DNA of 64,000 bases from Microbulbifer harenosus (GCF_005771435.1 NZ_VANI01000001.1:214601-278600); one strand, 5' to 3'. Shown: positions 55,272 to 63,637, numbered from the stretch's first letter. Translations and numbers: made by a program. The notes: generated by a model from the sequence alone, not told the origin.

Positions 55272-56249
55272 GTGAGCGTTTCTCCACTAGTTTTTGTCCA
55301 TGTCCCCAAGACAGCTGGTACCAGCTTCCGCTTGGGTGTAGATCAGTTTTTTGGGGAAGACCGTGTCTGTAGGGACTACGGTGCTGGCAGCTCTGACACC
55401 AGCGCTATCGTCAATGAATGTTTATACGAACGTTCAGACATGTGGGATTTCAGGCTGAAATTTGAGCAAAGCAATTATCAATTCCTGACCGGCCACTTTG
55501 GTGCCTCGCGGTACATGCCTGCATTTCCTGTTGTCAATATGATTACGTTTCTGCGTGATCCGCTTCAACGGACAGTCTCTGAGTACCACCACCTGGTTAA
55601 GCATGCTGGGTATGAGGGGAGCCTCGAACAATTCTACCGCAGTCCGCAATTTATCAATCGGCAACACAATATGTTCCGGGGGGTGCATTGGGCGGCGTTG
55701 GGATTTGTCGGGATTACCGAGCGCTACGACGAATCCCTTGATCTACTGCGTGATGGTTTCGGCTTGGATGTTCCCAGAATGGAATCCAATACCGGGCGGG
55801 AAAACTGGAGAGAGCCTTATAGGCTTTCCGAGGATCAGGAGATAGAATTCCGTCGCTTGAATGCAGCTGATATCCGCCTTTACAACATGGCACGCGATCA
55901 GTTTGATTGGCGGACTAAGCTCCGTCGTCGCGGCGATCCCTATGTATCCGGTATGGTTACCGAATACCGGGACCAGCAGTTAATGGGCTGGGCTTATGCT
56001 ACCGGTGCGCAGTCACCCGCGTATATTCAAGTATCCGTAAACGGAAAGTTAAGGGCGGAAGTTGCCGCCAAAGGATTTCGCCAAGGGCTGCATGCCTACG
56101 GTGTTCCGCGTGGAGCGAACATTGGCTTTTCAGTAAAGCTGCCAAGCCTGACAAGTAAAGACTTAGTCGAGTGTACTGTGGCAACGACGGGCCAACCGTT
56201 AGCAAATTCGCCCTGGCGTTTACCGAAGCAGGTGCCGGGCAAAGCATAA
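55272..56249 (+). CDS. Sulfotransferase with C-terminal GWA module
   Basis: The 325-residue product has the 5'-phosphosulfate loop FVHVPKTAGTSFR (residues 8-20) and the 3'-phosphate site TFLRDPLQRTVSEYHHL (about 92-108). Residues about 224-317 form an added beta module with QLMGWAYATG and GFSVKLP, the same kind as in the proteins at 45577 and 51758. The GTG start lies three bases after the preceding stop. It is therefore probably co-expressed with the two tandem GT2 proteins around it. Confidence 0.82.
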   Translation: MSVSPLVFVHVPKTAGTSFRLGVDQFFGEDRVCRDYGAGSSDTSAIVNECLYERSDMWDFRLKFEQSNYQFLTGHFGASRYMPAFPVVNMITFLRDPLQRTVSEYHHLVKHAGYEGSLEQFYRSPQFINRQHNMFRGVHWAALGFVGITERYDESLDLLRDGFGLDVPRMESNTGRENWREPYRLSEDQEIEFRRLNAADIRLYNMARDQFDWRTKLRRRGDPYVSGMVTEYRDQQLMGWAYATGAQSPAYIQVSVNGKLRAEVAAKGFRQGLHAYGVPRGANIGFSVKLPSLTSKDLVECTVATTGQPLANSPWRLPKQVPGKA

Positions 56250-56284
56250 TATGTCTACCGTAAGTACAGCTTGATGTTGTTTGG

Positions 56285-58543
56285 GTGTCTCGTTTGAGAG
56301 TATTCCGCAGGCTTATTCGTCATGAACCCAGTGCGTTGTCTGCTGATAGCGGCGGCGCGAACAGTGCTGCATCCTTCGTATGGCACGGCCGCCTGCCCGG
56401 AAAAGGCTGGTATATGCTTGAGTTCCAGTTGGCAGAAGCCCGCGGAGCCCGGCACGTGTTGTTGCATGTGGATTGTGGGGAGGGCTTTGATCCCGCACTA
56501 ACGGTTACGCTGCCGTTACGTCGGGGAAAGATCGCCAAACGTATCTGTCATTTCCCGGCGCGGGTGCGGGCAGCGAGGCTGGAGATTTTCAGTGTTGGTG
56601 AACAGGACGAGCTTGGACTGCGACCTGCTACCGGCTATACCGTTGCCCACTGTTGCCTCGCCTGGCTGGCCCCCCACTTCGCCCGCGACCGACTATGCCA
56701 GCGCTTGGCCAACATGCACCGCAGTTTTCGTGGGCAGTCCAGTCGCGTTGTAAACAAAGCCCTGAAGCAAGAAGCCGCTGAAAAGGGGCGTAGCTGGTGT
56801 TCGGTAGCGCTGATGCACTACGGGGAGACTTTCCACAACCGCTGCCCGGATGCAGGGTACACTGAATGGCTCGCGCAGGTTGAGACTGAGCAGATGCCCG
56901 GCAGCAAAGAGGTTGCAGGGTTTGTCGCCGCGCTGGATACACCGGTGGAGTTTGTCCTGCGTTTGCGGCTCTCGGCACAAACGGTGGAATATGCGCTGCA
57001 GGCCAAGCGCTCCGTGTTGGCACAATCCTATCCGCACTGGCGGCTGGCGGTAGAAGTCTGTCCGGAACTGCAGAGGGCGCGACATCCGGTTATCGAACGC
57101 TTTAATGCGGCTGCGCAGGATGACACACGCCTGCAGATTGTAAATTCCCCAGCACGACTGCCAGAACCAGAAATGCCGCACAATACCCTGCTGTATTGCT
57201 CGGAACTTCCGGCCTGTGGCCGCTTGCATCCTCATGCGTTGTTTTTTGTGGCTCGGGTAGTCAACCAGAATCCGAAGGCTCAGCTGCTGTATACCGATGC
57301 AGACAGCCTGAACCGGGCGGGGGGCAGAGAGGCACCGCTATTCAAGCCGGGTTGGAACCCGGATCTTTTGCTGGCCTATAACTATGTCGGCCAGTGCTGT
57401 TTTTTCCAGCGCGATCTGTTGCAGCAGCTGGGGTTTGATTTCCCGGCGGGGCAGAATCTCTCGGTATACGGCAATTTGTTGCGCTGCCGAGATGTTTTGC
57501 CAGCAGCCACAGTCACGCATATTCCGCGTGTGCTCTATCACCAGAAGCTGTTGCCGGGCGCTGCGCTGGAACTGCTGTGTGAAGAAGAGTGGCAGAGTCT
57601 GCAGACTTATCTGCAGTCGGCGGAGGGGGATAAACACCCGGTCGCTCTGGAGGCTTTGCCGACACGCTCTGTGCATGGCGCGGCCGTGGCCCGCTGTCGC
57701 TGGCCGCTGCCGCAACCGGCACCACTGGTCAGCCTGCTGATCCCGACCCGGGATGGGGTGCACATACTGCGCCGGTGTGTGGATTCGATTCTGGAGAAAA
57801 CCGAATACCCCAATTTCGAGGTGCTGATTCTGGATAACCAGAGCCGCTGCGCGGAAACCCTGGCCTATCTGGCGTGGGTGCAGTCGGATACGCGGGTGCG
57901 CGTGCACCGTTGGAACCATCCGTTCAATTATTCAGGCATCAATAATTATGGTGCTACGCATGCCCGTGGCTCGATTCTGGGGCTGATCAACAACGATATC
58001 GAAGTGATTACACCGGGCTGGCTGTGTGAGATGGTCGCGCACGCCAGCCGCGCGGAGATTGGGTGCGTGGGGGCGAAGCTGTATTACGGCAACGATACGC
58101 TGCAGCACGGTGGGGTGATTCTGGGTATCGGCGGTACCGCCGGGCACAGCCACAAGTACGCTTTGCGAGATGCGGCGGGGTATATGGGGCGTTTGTCGGC
58201 AGTGCAGAATCTTTCCGCTGTAACTGGGGCTTGTCTTGTATTGCGCAAGTCGGTATTTGATGAGGTCGGCGGTTTGAATGAAGAATATCTCGCTGTGGCC
58301 TACAACGATGTCGATCTTTGCCTAAAAGTGCGCGAGGCTGGGTATCGCAACCTGTGGACACCCCATGCAGAGCTATACCATCACGAATCCGTATCCCGCG
58401 GTGCTGACGATACTGCTGCAAAACGACGTCGCGCCCAGCGCGAGGCGGACTATATGCGCAGGCGTTGGGGATCGCAGCTGGATAGCGACCCTGCGTATAA
58501 CCCGAATCTTACTCTGATCTTTGAAGATTTCTCATTGGCATAA
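56285..58543 (+). CDS. Tandem GT2 paralogue with degenerate first domain
   Basis: This 752-residue protein is colinear with the one at 53016: KGWYMLEFQL near the N-terminus, then two GT2-like regions, and NPNLTLIFEDFSLA at the end. The second GT2 (from about 483) is intact, with SLLIPTRDGVHIL and NNDIEVITPGWL. In the first the nucleotide loop is replaced by PVEFVLRLRLSAQ and the DxD segment by CSELPACGRLHPHAL, while the framework (YTDADSL, FKPGWNPDLLLAYNYV) remains. So the first domain is probably not catalytic. The start is GTG 56285. Confidence 0.85.
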   Translation: MSRLRVFRRLIRHEPSALSADSGGANSAASFVWHGRLPGKGWYMLEFQLAEARGARHVLLHVDCGEGFDPALTVTLPLRRGKIAKRICHFPARVRAARLEIFSVGEQDELGLRPATGYTVAHCCLAWLAPHFARDRLCQRLANMHRSFRGQSSRVVNKALKQEAAEKGRSWCSVALMHYGETFHNRCPDAGYTEWLAQVETEQMPGSKEVAGFVAALDTPVEFVLRLRLSAQTVEYALQAKRSVLAQSYPHWRLAVEVCPELQRARHPVIERFNAAAQDDTRLQIVNSPARLPEPEMPHNTLLYCSELPACGRLHPHALFFVARVVNQNPKAQLLYTDADSLNRAGGREAPLFKPGWNPDLLLAYNYVGQCCFFQRDLLQQLGFDFPAGQNLSVYGNLLRCRDVLPAATVTHIPRVLYHQKLLPGAALELLCEEEWQSLQTYLQSAEGDKHPVALEALPTRSVHGAAVARCRWPLPQPAPLVSLLIPTRDGVHILRRCVDSILEKTEYPNFEVLILDNQSRCAETLAYLAWVQSDTRVRVHRWNHPFNYSGINNYGATHARGSILGLINNDIEVITPGWLCEMVAHASRAEIGCVGAKLYYGNDTLQHGGVILGIGGTAGHSHKYALRDAAGYMGRLSAVQNLSAVTGACLVLRKSVFDEVGGLNEEYLAVAYNDVDLCLKVREAGYRNLWTPHAELYHHESVSRGADDTAAKRRRAQREADYMRRRWGSQLDSDPAYNPNLTLIFEDFSLA

Positions 58544-58633
58544 ACCGTTTTCGTGCTGTGGCCGGCCCCTCGAGTAATGCGGAAAGTCCGTCCAGTAAAC
58601 AGAATAGGGCGGAGAACATGGAGAGTTCGAGAG

Positions 58634-59392
58634 ATGCTTAGTCAGCAACAGATTACCGAGTTCCAACGAGATGGTTTTCTGATACTGGATTATAAGATCA
58701 AGGATGATCTTCTGGACCGAGTGATCGAGGGCGTTGAACGCCTCTATGATCGGCCTGGTGGTGGAGGTCAATATCTGCATGGCACTCGCGTTCAGGATGC
58801 ATGGCGTTATGACGCCGGGGTGCGTTCAGTCGCGCTGGACAAGCGGGTTCTGAAGTCGTTGCAGCAGTTGTTTGGGCGTAAGCCCCGCCCATTTCAGACC
58901 TTGAACTTTCCGGTGGGTACCGAGCAGAAAACGCACTCGGATACCATTCATTTCAACAGCCAGCCTTCGGGTTTTATGGCCGGAGTCTGGGTAGCGTTGG
59001 AGGATGTGGATGAGACCAATGGCGCTCTCATCTATTACCCGGGCAGTCATAAATTACCTGAAATAACTATGCAGGATGTCGGGGTGACACCGTCTTATGC
59101 GCATTATCCGGAGTACGAGCGCTATATACAGTCGCTGGTTGAGCGGAAGGGGCTCCCGGTTCAGCGCGGAATATTGCAAAAGGGGCAAGTTCTGATCTGG
59201 CATGCCAATCTGCTGCACGGGGGCGGTAGCCATCCGGACAAAGCGCGCACAAGGCACAGTCAGGTTACCCACTATTACTTTGACGGTTGTCGTTATTTCA
59301 CTCCCATGCAAAGTACAGAGATGGAGATTCGCTGGCGCAAACCCAGATGGGTTCGGCGGTATTCGTTCTACCGTAAGCCTGGTAAAAACTAA
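58634..59392 (+). CDS. Phytanoyl-CoA dioxygenase (PhyH)-like Fe(II)/2-oxoglutarate enzyme
   Basis: The 252-residue product begins MLSQQQITEFQRDGFLILDY, the common PhyH opening. It has the iron facial triad in HSDTIHFN (H-x-D) with a distal His in LLHGGGSHPDKARTRHS, where the Arg can bind 2-oxoglutarate. It should hydroxylate a small substrate. Within a capsule locus the substrate may be a sugar or a lipid; that is inference. The frame is open from 58553, but the extension is not family-like. Confidence 0.82.
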   Translation: MLSQQQITEFQRDGFLILDYKIKDDLLDRVIEGVERLYDRPGGGGQYLHGTRVQDAWRYDAGVRSVALDKRVLKSLQQLFGRKPRPFQTLNFPVGTEQKTHSDTIHFNSQPSGFMAGVWVALEDVDETNGALIYYPGSHKLPEITMQDVGVTPSYAHYPEYERYIQSLVERKGLPVQRGILQKGQVLIWHANLLHGGGSHPDKARTRHSQVTHYYFDGCRYFTPMQSTEMEIRWRKPRWVRRYSFYRKPGKN

Positions 59393-59570
59393 CAGCACAT
59401 TTTACGGGATCATCATCCAATTCATAGATGCCTGACCATGATGGGCGGTCAGTAAATCCAGAAGGTTAAGGATTAATCGAGCTCCCGTCAGTCCCTCTGG
59501 GGTCCACTATACAAAGAAGATTTCTCCCGTGCGTAAATCAAAGAGTATTGCTTGAGACCTGGAGGCTCCA

Positions 59571-60368
59571 ATGAATCGTTTTTTAAAATACAGCAATAAA
59601 AACTATAGCCCGCTCAACCAAAATCCCCAGCACAAGTTTGCGCAAAACCACGCTCTGTGTATATATAACAGCGATGCGGTTTACAGTTTTATCCCCAAAA
59701 ACGCGTGTTCCACTCTCAGAACCACCGTGGCCTATGCGAATGGCTGCATCAGGGATAAGTCGGAGTTCAATTGGATTCACAACAATAATCACACGTTTGT
59801 TGCTACTTTGCCTGAGCTGGTGAAGGCAAAGTATACGTTTACCGTTTTGCGCTGCCCCTTTTCCAGACTGGTAAGCGTATACCTGGATAAAATCGTGGGA
59901 CGGGATCTGGATGCCTGGCGTTACGTGGATGTCCACAACCGTAATATCGGTGTGGAGGACATTACTTTCGACTTTTTTGTCAGAAGCATGGAGAAGCCCG
60001 GCGTCCGCAACTCCAACATTCACTGGAGGCCACAGGTGGATTTTCTGGTGTATGAAGAGTATGACGACTACTTTGCACTGGAGGATTTTTCCCGAGCTGT
60101 GAAAACTCTGAAAGAGCGTATTGGTATCGATGTCATCGATGCTCGCTCGCTGACCAATCATGGCAGGGATGGTTTTGATCTCGTCAGTGGGGAAGATTTC
60201 AGCATGGTCAAACCCTTTGATCTTCTGAAAAACAAGATGAACGGCGCTTTGCCTGATCTGAAGTCACTGTATAACGAGGAGTTGGTGGAGATTGTATCAA
60301 GGGTGTTCCGGAGTGATATTGATTTATATCTGAGTAAATTTGGCGCTGACGGTTTGATGTACGCTTAG
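59571..60368 (+). CDS. Sulfotransferase family 2-like protein
   Basis: The 265-residue product has FIPKNACSTLRTTVAYANG (5'-phosphosulfate loop, about residues 40-58) and TVLRCPFSRLVSVYLDK (3'-phosphate site, about 90-106), both typical of carbohydrate sulfotransferases. The start follows CTGGAGGC. It is the last recognisable gene of the polysaccharide locus. Part of its 3' end (60204-60269) recurs in diverged form at 61682-61744. The 178-bp gap before it shows only a small inverted repeat CTGACC/GGTCAG. Confidence 0.82.
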   Translation: MNRFLKYSNKNYSPLNQNPQHKFAQNHALCIYNSDAVYSFIPKNACSTLRTTVAYANGCIRDKSEFNWIHNNNHTFVATLPELVKAKYTFTVLRCPFSRLVSVYLDKIVGRDLDAWRYVDVHNRNIGVEDITFDFFVRSMEKPGVRNSNIHWRPQVDFLVYEEYDDYFALEDFSRAVKTLKERIGIDVIDARSLTNHGRDGFDLVSGEDFSMVKPFDLLKNKMNGALPDLKSLYNEELVEIVSRVFRSDIDLYLSKFGADGLMYA

Positions 60369-60686
60369 TGGCTCGAAATTCGCAGCGGAGTGGCCAGGCC
60401 TTTACTTCCTGGCCGAGGCATATCTGGTTGAGAATTGGTGTGGTAGCCGGCAAGCCGCTGGATGTGGCGGCGCGGGCGGAGACGCTGCGGGAGCAGGTGT
60501 TGGGCTTGTGGAGGGTGCAACGCTAGCAGAGCTTTATTTTTAGTTTTGGCGAGTAGTTGCAATGCAGAAATTTCTGCGGAGTATCAAGCTTGGTTAAAGT
60601 TTCGGCAGGCGGAAATTAAAGATGAAATGTTGGACAAAGTAGGCGAGCTTCTTGATGACGGCTGTAGGAATTGATTGAGGTAATTT
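60369..60686. other. Gap with the first copy of a diverged repeat and a coding remnant
   Basis: No complete gene is supported. TGTGGTAGCCGGCAAGCC at 60439-60456 and GTGTTGGGCTTG near 60497 recur at 61776 and 61807. From about 60565 a frame ending at 60674 encodes SAEYQAWLKFRQAEIKDEML and a few more residues. It looks like the C-terminal end of a lost protein, now lying directly before the gene at 60687. Confidence 0.5.
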
Positions 60687-61532
60687 ATGATGTCTAAATA
60701 CTTTAGTGCACAAAAGTATCGACAGCGAGCGTACTCAGTCTGGTTCAAGCCTGAAGATGCTTCGGTACTTGCCAAATCAATGATCTATGATTTTGGTAAA
60801 GAACCAGATGTGCTTTCTGTTCTAGATAATGGTAAGGAGTGGTTGTTTTCAGAATTGACTCGATTTCAACCACTTACAGGTAAGTTATTGCAAGAGTCTG
60901 GTGAATTGTTCGTCGGAGGAGCTTACCCATTAAGACCACCTAACAAAAATGGACTTAGCCCTAAAGGTAAGCTTTATTTGTATCTAGAAGTTCACGGGCA
61001 ACTTGTACAAGTTGGAGTTCCCCGTCCCAGTATTATGCGACGCCAAACAATGGCTGACGATTTACCTGTGGAAATTCGGGAAGCGTATTACCGTAAGGGG
61101 GTTATGGATGGGCTTGTTTTATCAGATGATGTCATACCTCAGCCATCCGGTAGATTCCTTCCCATCCCTATAGCCAGTGGCTGGGCAATCATTAATCATT
61201 GGGCTGAGTGGTTGAATCTAACCGAATATGAATTTAGAGGTGTCATTGATGCCTTAGATTTGCAACGGGATACTGATGGAAATATTTATGATTTAAGATC
61301 TTTTTTGGTTCATGTTCCTACTGGTGGTTATGACTATTCCGAGAGCGATATTTTATTTTTAGATAAAACCAAGCACCGAATTATTCATATGAAGAATGGC
61401 GATATCTCAACTATGCGTGTTCTTGAGAATTATGTTGATGCAATTGATAAGTATTGTGTGCATACAATTTTGGGGAAACCTGATAGGTTCGATTTTGAAC
61501 CATATCTCGCCCAGGAGAAAATAATTAGTTAG
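60687..61532 (+). CDS. AT-rich gene of unknown function
   Basis: The 281-residue product (MMSKYFSAQKYRQRAYSVWF...) has no signal peptide or membrane helix, a neutral to slightly acidic composition and mixed alpha/beta character. Segments such as FVGGAYPLRPPNKNGLSPKG and FLPIPIASGWAIINHWAEWL are well formed, and the frame is intact with a ribosome-binding site (GAGG), so it is likely a real gene. I do not recognise the family. Its base composition is unlike its neighbours, and the repeats on both sides suggest it arrived as an insert. Confidence 0.6.
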   Translation: MMSKYFSAQKYRQRAYSVWFKPEDASVLAKSMIYDFGKEPDVLSVLDNGKEWLFSELTRFQPLTGKLLQESGELFVGGAYPLRPPNKNGLSPKGKLYLYLEVHGQLVQVGVPRPSIMRRQTMADDLPVEIREAYYRKGVMDGLVLSDDVIPQPSGRFLPIPIASGWAIINHWAEWLNLTEYEFRGVIDALDLQRDTDGNIYDLRSFLVHVPTGGYDYSESDILFLDKTKHRIIHMKNGDISTMRVLENYVDAIDKYCVHTILGKPDRFDFEPYLAQEKIIS

Positions 61533-61681
61533 GTGTTTTTTAGTTGAATATAAGAATATTTATATTTGTAGGCAGTAAAATTTCGATCTTAATTTTTTGA
61601 GCCGCCTCGTGTTGTTGATGGTGGCCAGAATAGTGTTGACTATTGGCTTGGTGAATGACGCTCTAAAATGAACGATTACAG

Positions 61682-61850
61682 ATGAAGCCCATTGAGCTGC
61701 TGAAAAACAAGATGAACGGTGCTTTACCTAATCCGAAGTTACTGCCTAGCAGAGGCGTCTCTGCTCGAGAGTTTGTGTGGTAGCCGGCAAGCCCCTGCGA
61801 GAGTGGGTGTTGGGCTTGAGGGGGGGGAACACTAACAGAATTTACCTGTA
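61682..61850 (+). repeat. Second copy of the diverged repeat, with sulfotransferase 3' fragment
   Basis: Bases 61682-61744 align with 60204-60269 of the sulfotransferase gene (shared run TGAAAAACAAGATGAACGG). Bases 61776-61793 equal 60439-60456, and 61801-61850 align with 60491-60540. So a piece of the sulfotransferase end plus its downstream flank is duplicated, with an internal deletion in this copy. The rest of the 398-bp gap (61533-61681 and 61851-61930) shows no gene. Confidence 0.72.
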
Positions 61851-61930
61851 GTAGTGACAAGTGATCACATCACCCTAGAATAGTTGTCTACCGACCGCTA
61901 CCGATTGTTAGAGAAATAGCCGGAGGACTT

Positions 61931-62290
61931 ATGCAGAGCCCCAGAATACTTGCCGCTGCATTGACTTTCCTACTCGTCAGCCCAGTCGTTGCTGACACAC
62001 TGGTCACCGATAACTACACCATCAAGATCCAGGTGAACTGCCCCGAGGGCAATGTAACCTGTGACGATGTCAGCTATCACGGTACCTCGCACAAATCTGG
62101 CGAGCAGCTGAGCCTGAAAGGCAAAACTATCTCCAAAACATGTGCCGATGGCGTCACGCCCTGCCAGTTTCTCGGCTACCAGTTCAAAAATGGCAACACT
62201 ATCTACAAGGTACTTGAGTCGGGTCAACTGCTTGTGGAGCAGAACGGCAAGACACTGGTCGACGAAAGTGGAGCCTGGAGCTATCAGTAG
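61931..62290 (+). CDS. Small secreted protein, function unknown
   Basis: The 119-residue product has a signal peptide (cut near VVADTLV) and a compact mature domain with four cysteines (NCPEG, TCDDV, TCADG, PCQFL). The pattern VTCDDVSYHG and CADGVTPCQFLGYQFKNGN is shared by a small family of periplasmic proteins in gammaproteobacteria, as far as I recall, with no known role. A good AGCCGGAGG ribosome-binding site precedes it. Confidence 0.68.
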   Translation: MQSPRILAAALTFLLVSPVVADTLVTDNYTIKIQVNCPEGNVTCDDVSYHGTSHKSGEQLSLKGKTISKTCADGVTPCQFLGYQFKNGNTIYKVLESGQLLVEQNGKTLVDESGAWSYQ

Positions 62291-62292
62291 CA

Positions 62293-62348
62293 CCGCCGGG
62301 ACGTAGCTTTCCCTGGCAATACATAGTTATGCTTGTGGATCCCGGCGG
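62293..62348. terminator. Inverted repeat between convergent genes
   Basis: Nine-base GC arms CCGCCGGGA (62293-62301) and TCCCGGCGG (62340-62348) lie between the ends of two convergent genes, with a 38-base loop. Without a T tract, a terminator role is a guess from its place. Confidence 0.35.
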
Positions 62349-62367
62349 CACACCGCTGTGCCAAACG

Positions 62368-62910
62368 TCAGAACCTGATTCCCGCATTGAGATTAAATGT
62401 AAGCACGTGGGCGACTGTTTCACCAGGGCTACCGATAAATTGGAATTTTACTTCCGGGCCGATAATAAATGTATCTTTGAATACTAGACCACCTTTAAAA
62501 GAAGCCTCGGCCATAGATCGAATCTTTCCAGATTCAATGCCAAATTCAGTCGCTCCTACTCCTGCGGTGCACCCAAAATATGATTTTAGACTTTCATTGA
62601 TAGGGCCCTCTATGATAAAGCGAGGCCCAGCCGATAGCGATTTGTAATCACGGTCATGATCACCCCGGGCATCATTATCTGAATCAATAAAAGTAAAATC
62701 GACGTAAAACAATTCGGACGAAGGTACCCATCGGATCCCGTTAGCCGTCCCGGGATTTAAATCCAACCTCGAATATGAGTTGCTTTTAAGCTCGCTTTCA
62801 TCTATGTCGCTCTTAATAGTTGCAGATGGCGCATACGAAATAATTAACTCATCCGCAGATGAAATGTTAGCCAACAATAGAGTTAGGGGTAGAAGATGAA
62901 CTGCTTTCAC
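62368..62910 (-). CDS. Outer-membrane beta-barrel-like protein
   Basis: The 180-residue product has a signal peptide (MKAVHLLPLTLLLANISSA). The mature part has alternating strands, for example LSAGPRFIIEGPINESLKSY and ASFKGGLVFKDTFIIGPEVK, and ends in Phe (LNAGIRF), as outer-membrane barrels do. No specific family is evident. It is convergent with the small secreted protein. Confidence 0.6.
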   Translation of the reverse strand: MKAVHLLPLTLLLANISSADELIISYAPSATIKSDIDESELKSNSYSRLDLNPGTANGIRWVPSSELFYVDFTFIDSDNDARGDHDRDYKSLSAGPRFIIEGPINESLKSYFGCTAGVGATEFGIESGKIRSMAEASFKGGLVFKDTFIIGPEVKFQFIGSPGETVAHVLTFNLNAGIRF

Positions 62911-63055
62911 TATTTTTCCGCACTACGAGGCTGTTGAAAAACTGTTTCTCTTCCAGCCACATTTTATTGGTCATCAATGGTCGATTAAAAAATTTTTTAC
63001 ATTATCATTCAGCCCTGCCAGAAAAGCACTCGATTTCCGTCAATAACCTTTGGGT

Positions 63056-63157
63056 TCACTGATTTGCCATCTGCTCCATCAATTTTCCAATGTTGCGCAC
63101 CAAACAGAATATCCGCCATTGTCCCAGAATCTTGTCTTTACCGCGCAGCGAGAACCT
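63056..63157 (-). pseudogene. 3' remnant of an IS1182-like transposase gene
   Basis: Read on the - strand, the last 33 codons before a TGA spell RFSLRGKDKILGQWRIFCLV and then RNIGKLMEQ. LRG-K--G-W-L-CLVHNI-KL is the C-terminal pattern of IS1182/IS4-type transposases. Nothing of the catalytic DDE domain remains. A sequence GGCTGTTGAAAAACTG at about 62931-62946 could be the end of the former element. The rest of the 296-bp gap shows no gene. Confidence 0.55.
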
Positions 63158-63206
63158 TTGTACGTCAACCTACACTCATACACAGATGTATGAGATCACA
63201 TCGCTT

Positions 63207-63515
63207 TCAGGCTGCTCTGTGCGGGTTTTTGTCGATCTCAACCTTCAGTTTCAAGCCCAATCCATGGATCACTTTAGTGAAGCTGGAAAGTTTGGGGTTG
63301 CCGCTTGCTGAGAGCATTTTGTACATGCTTTCTCGGCCCAGGTGGGAGCGCTTCGCCAAACCGGTAATACCATCTTCCTGGGCTTCGGCGATGTTGCGAA
63401 GAGCCATCAGAATAACGGAGGCGTCACCTTCTTCCAGGGCTTCGCTCAGGTATTCTGCTGCCACTTCGGGGTCACGAAGATGCTCATTGTGGGTCGCTCT
63501 GACATTAGGCGCCAT
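63207..63515 (-). CDS. Antitoxin of a RelE/HigB-type addiction module
   Basis: The 102-residue product MAPNVRATHNEHLRDPEVAA... has the family feature EYLSEALEEGD near the N-terminus. A Xre-like helix-turn-helix follows (GITGLAKRSHLGRESMYKML, then SASGNPKLSSFTKVIHGLGL). This is the antidote family usually encoded after a small RelE-like toxin. The frame is open further upstream to 63662, but the family begins at ATG 63515. Only a stub of the toxin precedes it. Confidence 0.85.
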   Translation of the reverse strand: MAPNVRATHNEHLRDPEVAAEYLSEALEEGDASVILMALRNIAEAQEDGITGLAKRSHLGRESMYKMLSASGNPKLSSFTKVIHGLGLKLKVEIDKNPHRAA

Positions 63516-63547
63516 TTGGATACCTCCGCTTGTGATCTTGCCACACG

Positions 63548-63619
63548 CAGCCTCCCCAGCCATTCCGCATGGGGACTCTTTCCGTGTTCGTCGGTGTACT
63601 CGTTGATGGTGTTTGTCAT
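63548..63619 (-). pseudogene. Truncated RelE/HigB-like toxin
   Basis: From ATG 63619 the frame gives MTNTINEYTDEHGKSPHAEW and then LGRL, which matches the start of the roughly 100-residue addiction-module toxins (SPF--W-D-L pattern). Homology then stops, and the frame runs into the antitoxin in another reading. Only 104 bases separate the toxin start from the antitoxin start, so about 200 bases of toxin are missing. Confidence 0.62.
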
Positions 63620-63637
63620 TTCCGGCACGCACAAAGT

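Noticed and set aside
60687..61532. HipA-like toxin
   Set aside because: AT-rich and flanked by repeats like many toxin genes, but the kinase motifs of HipA are absent.
60439..61820. Integron attC-like sites (GTTGGGC near 60499 and 61809)
   Set aside because: The paired RYYYAAC core and the inner boxes are missing upstream of both, and no integrase is seen. The similarity is explained by the diverged duplication.
62293..62348. Stable RNA or riboswitch in the gap
   Set aside because: Only one simple inverted repeat with a long loop is seen; no known riboswitch elements.
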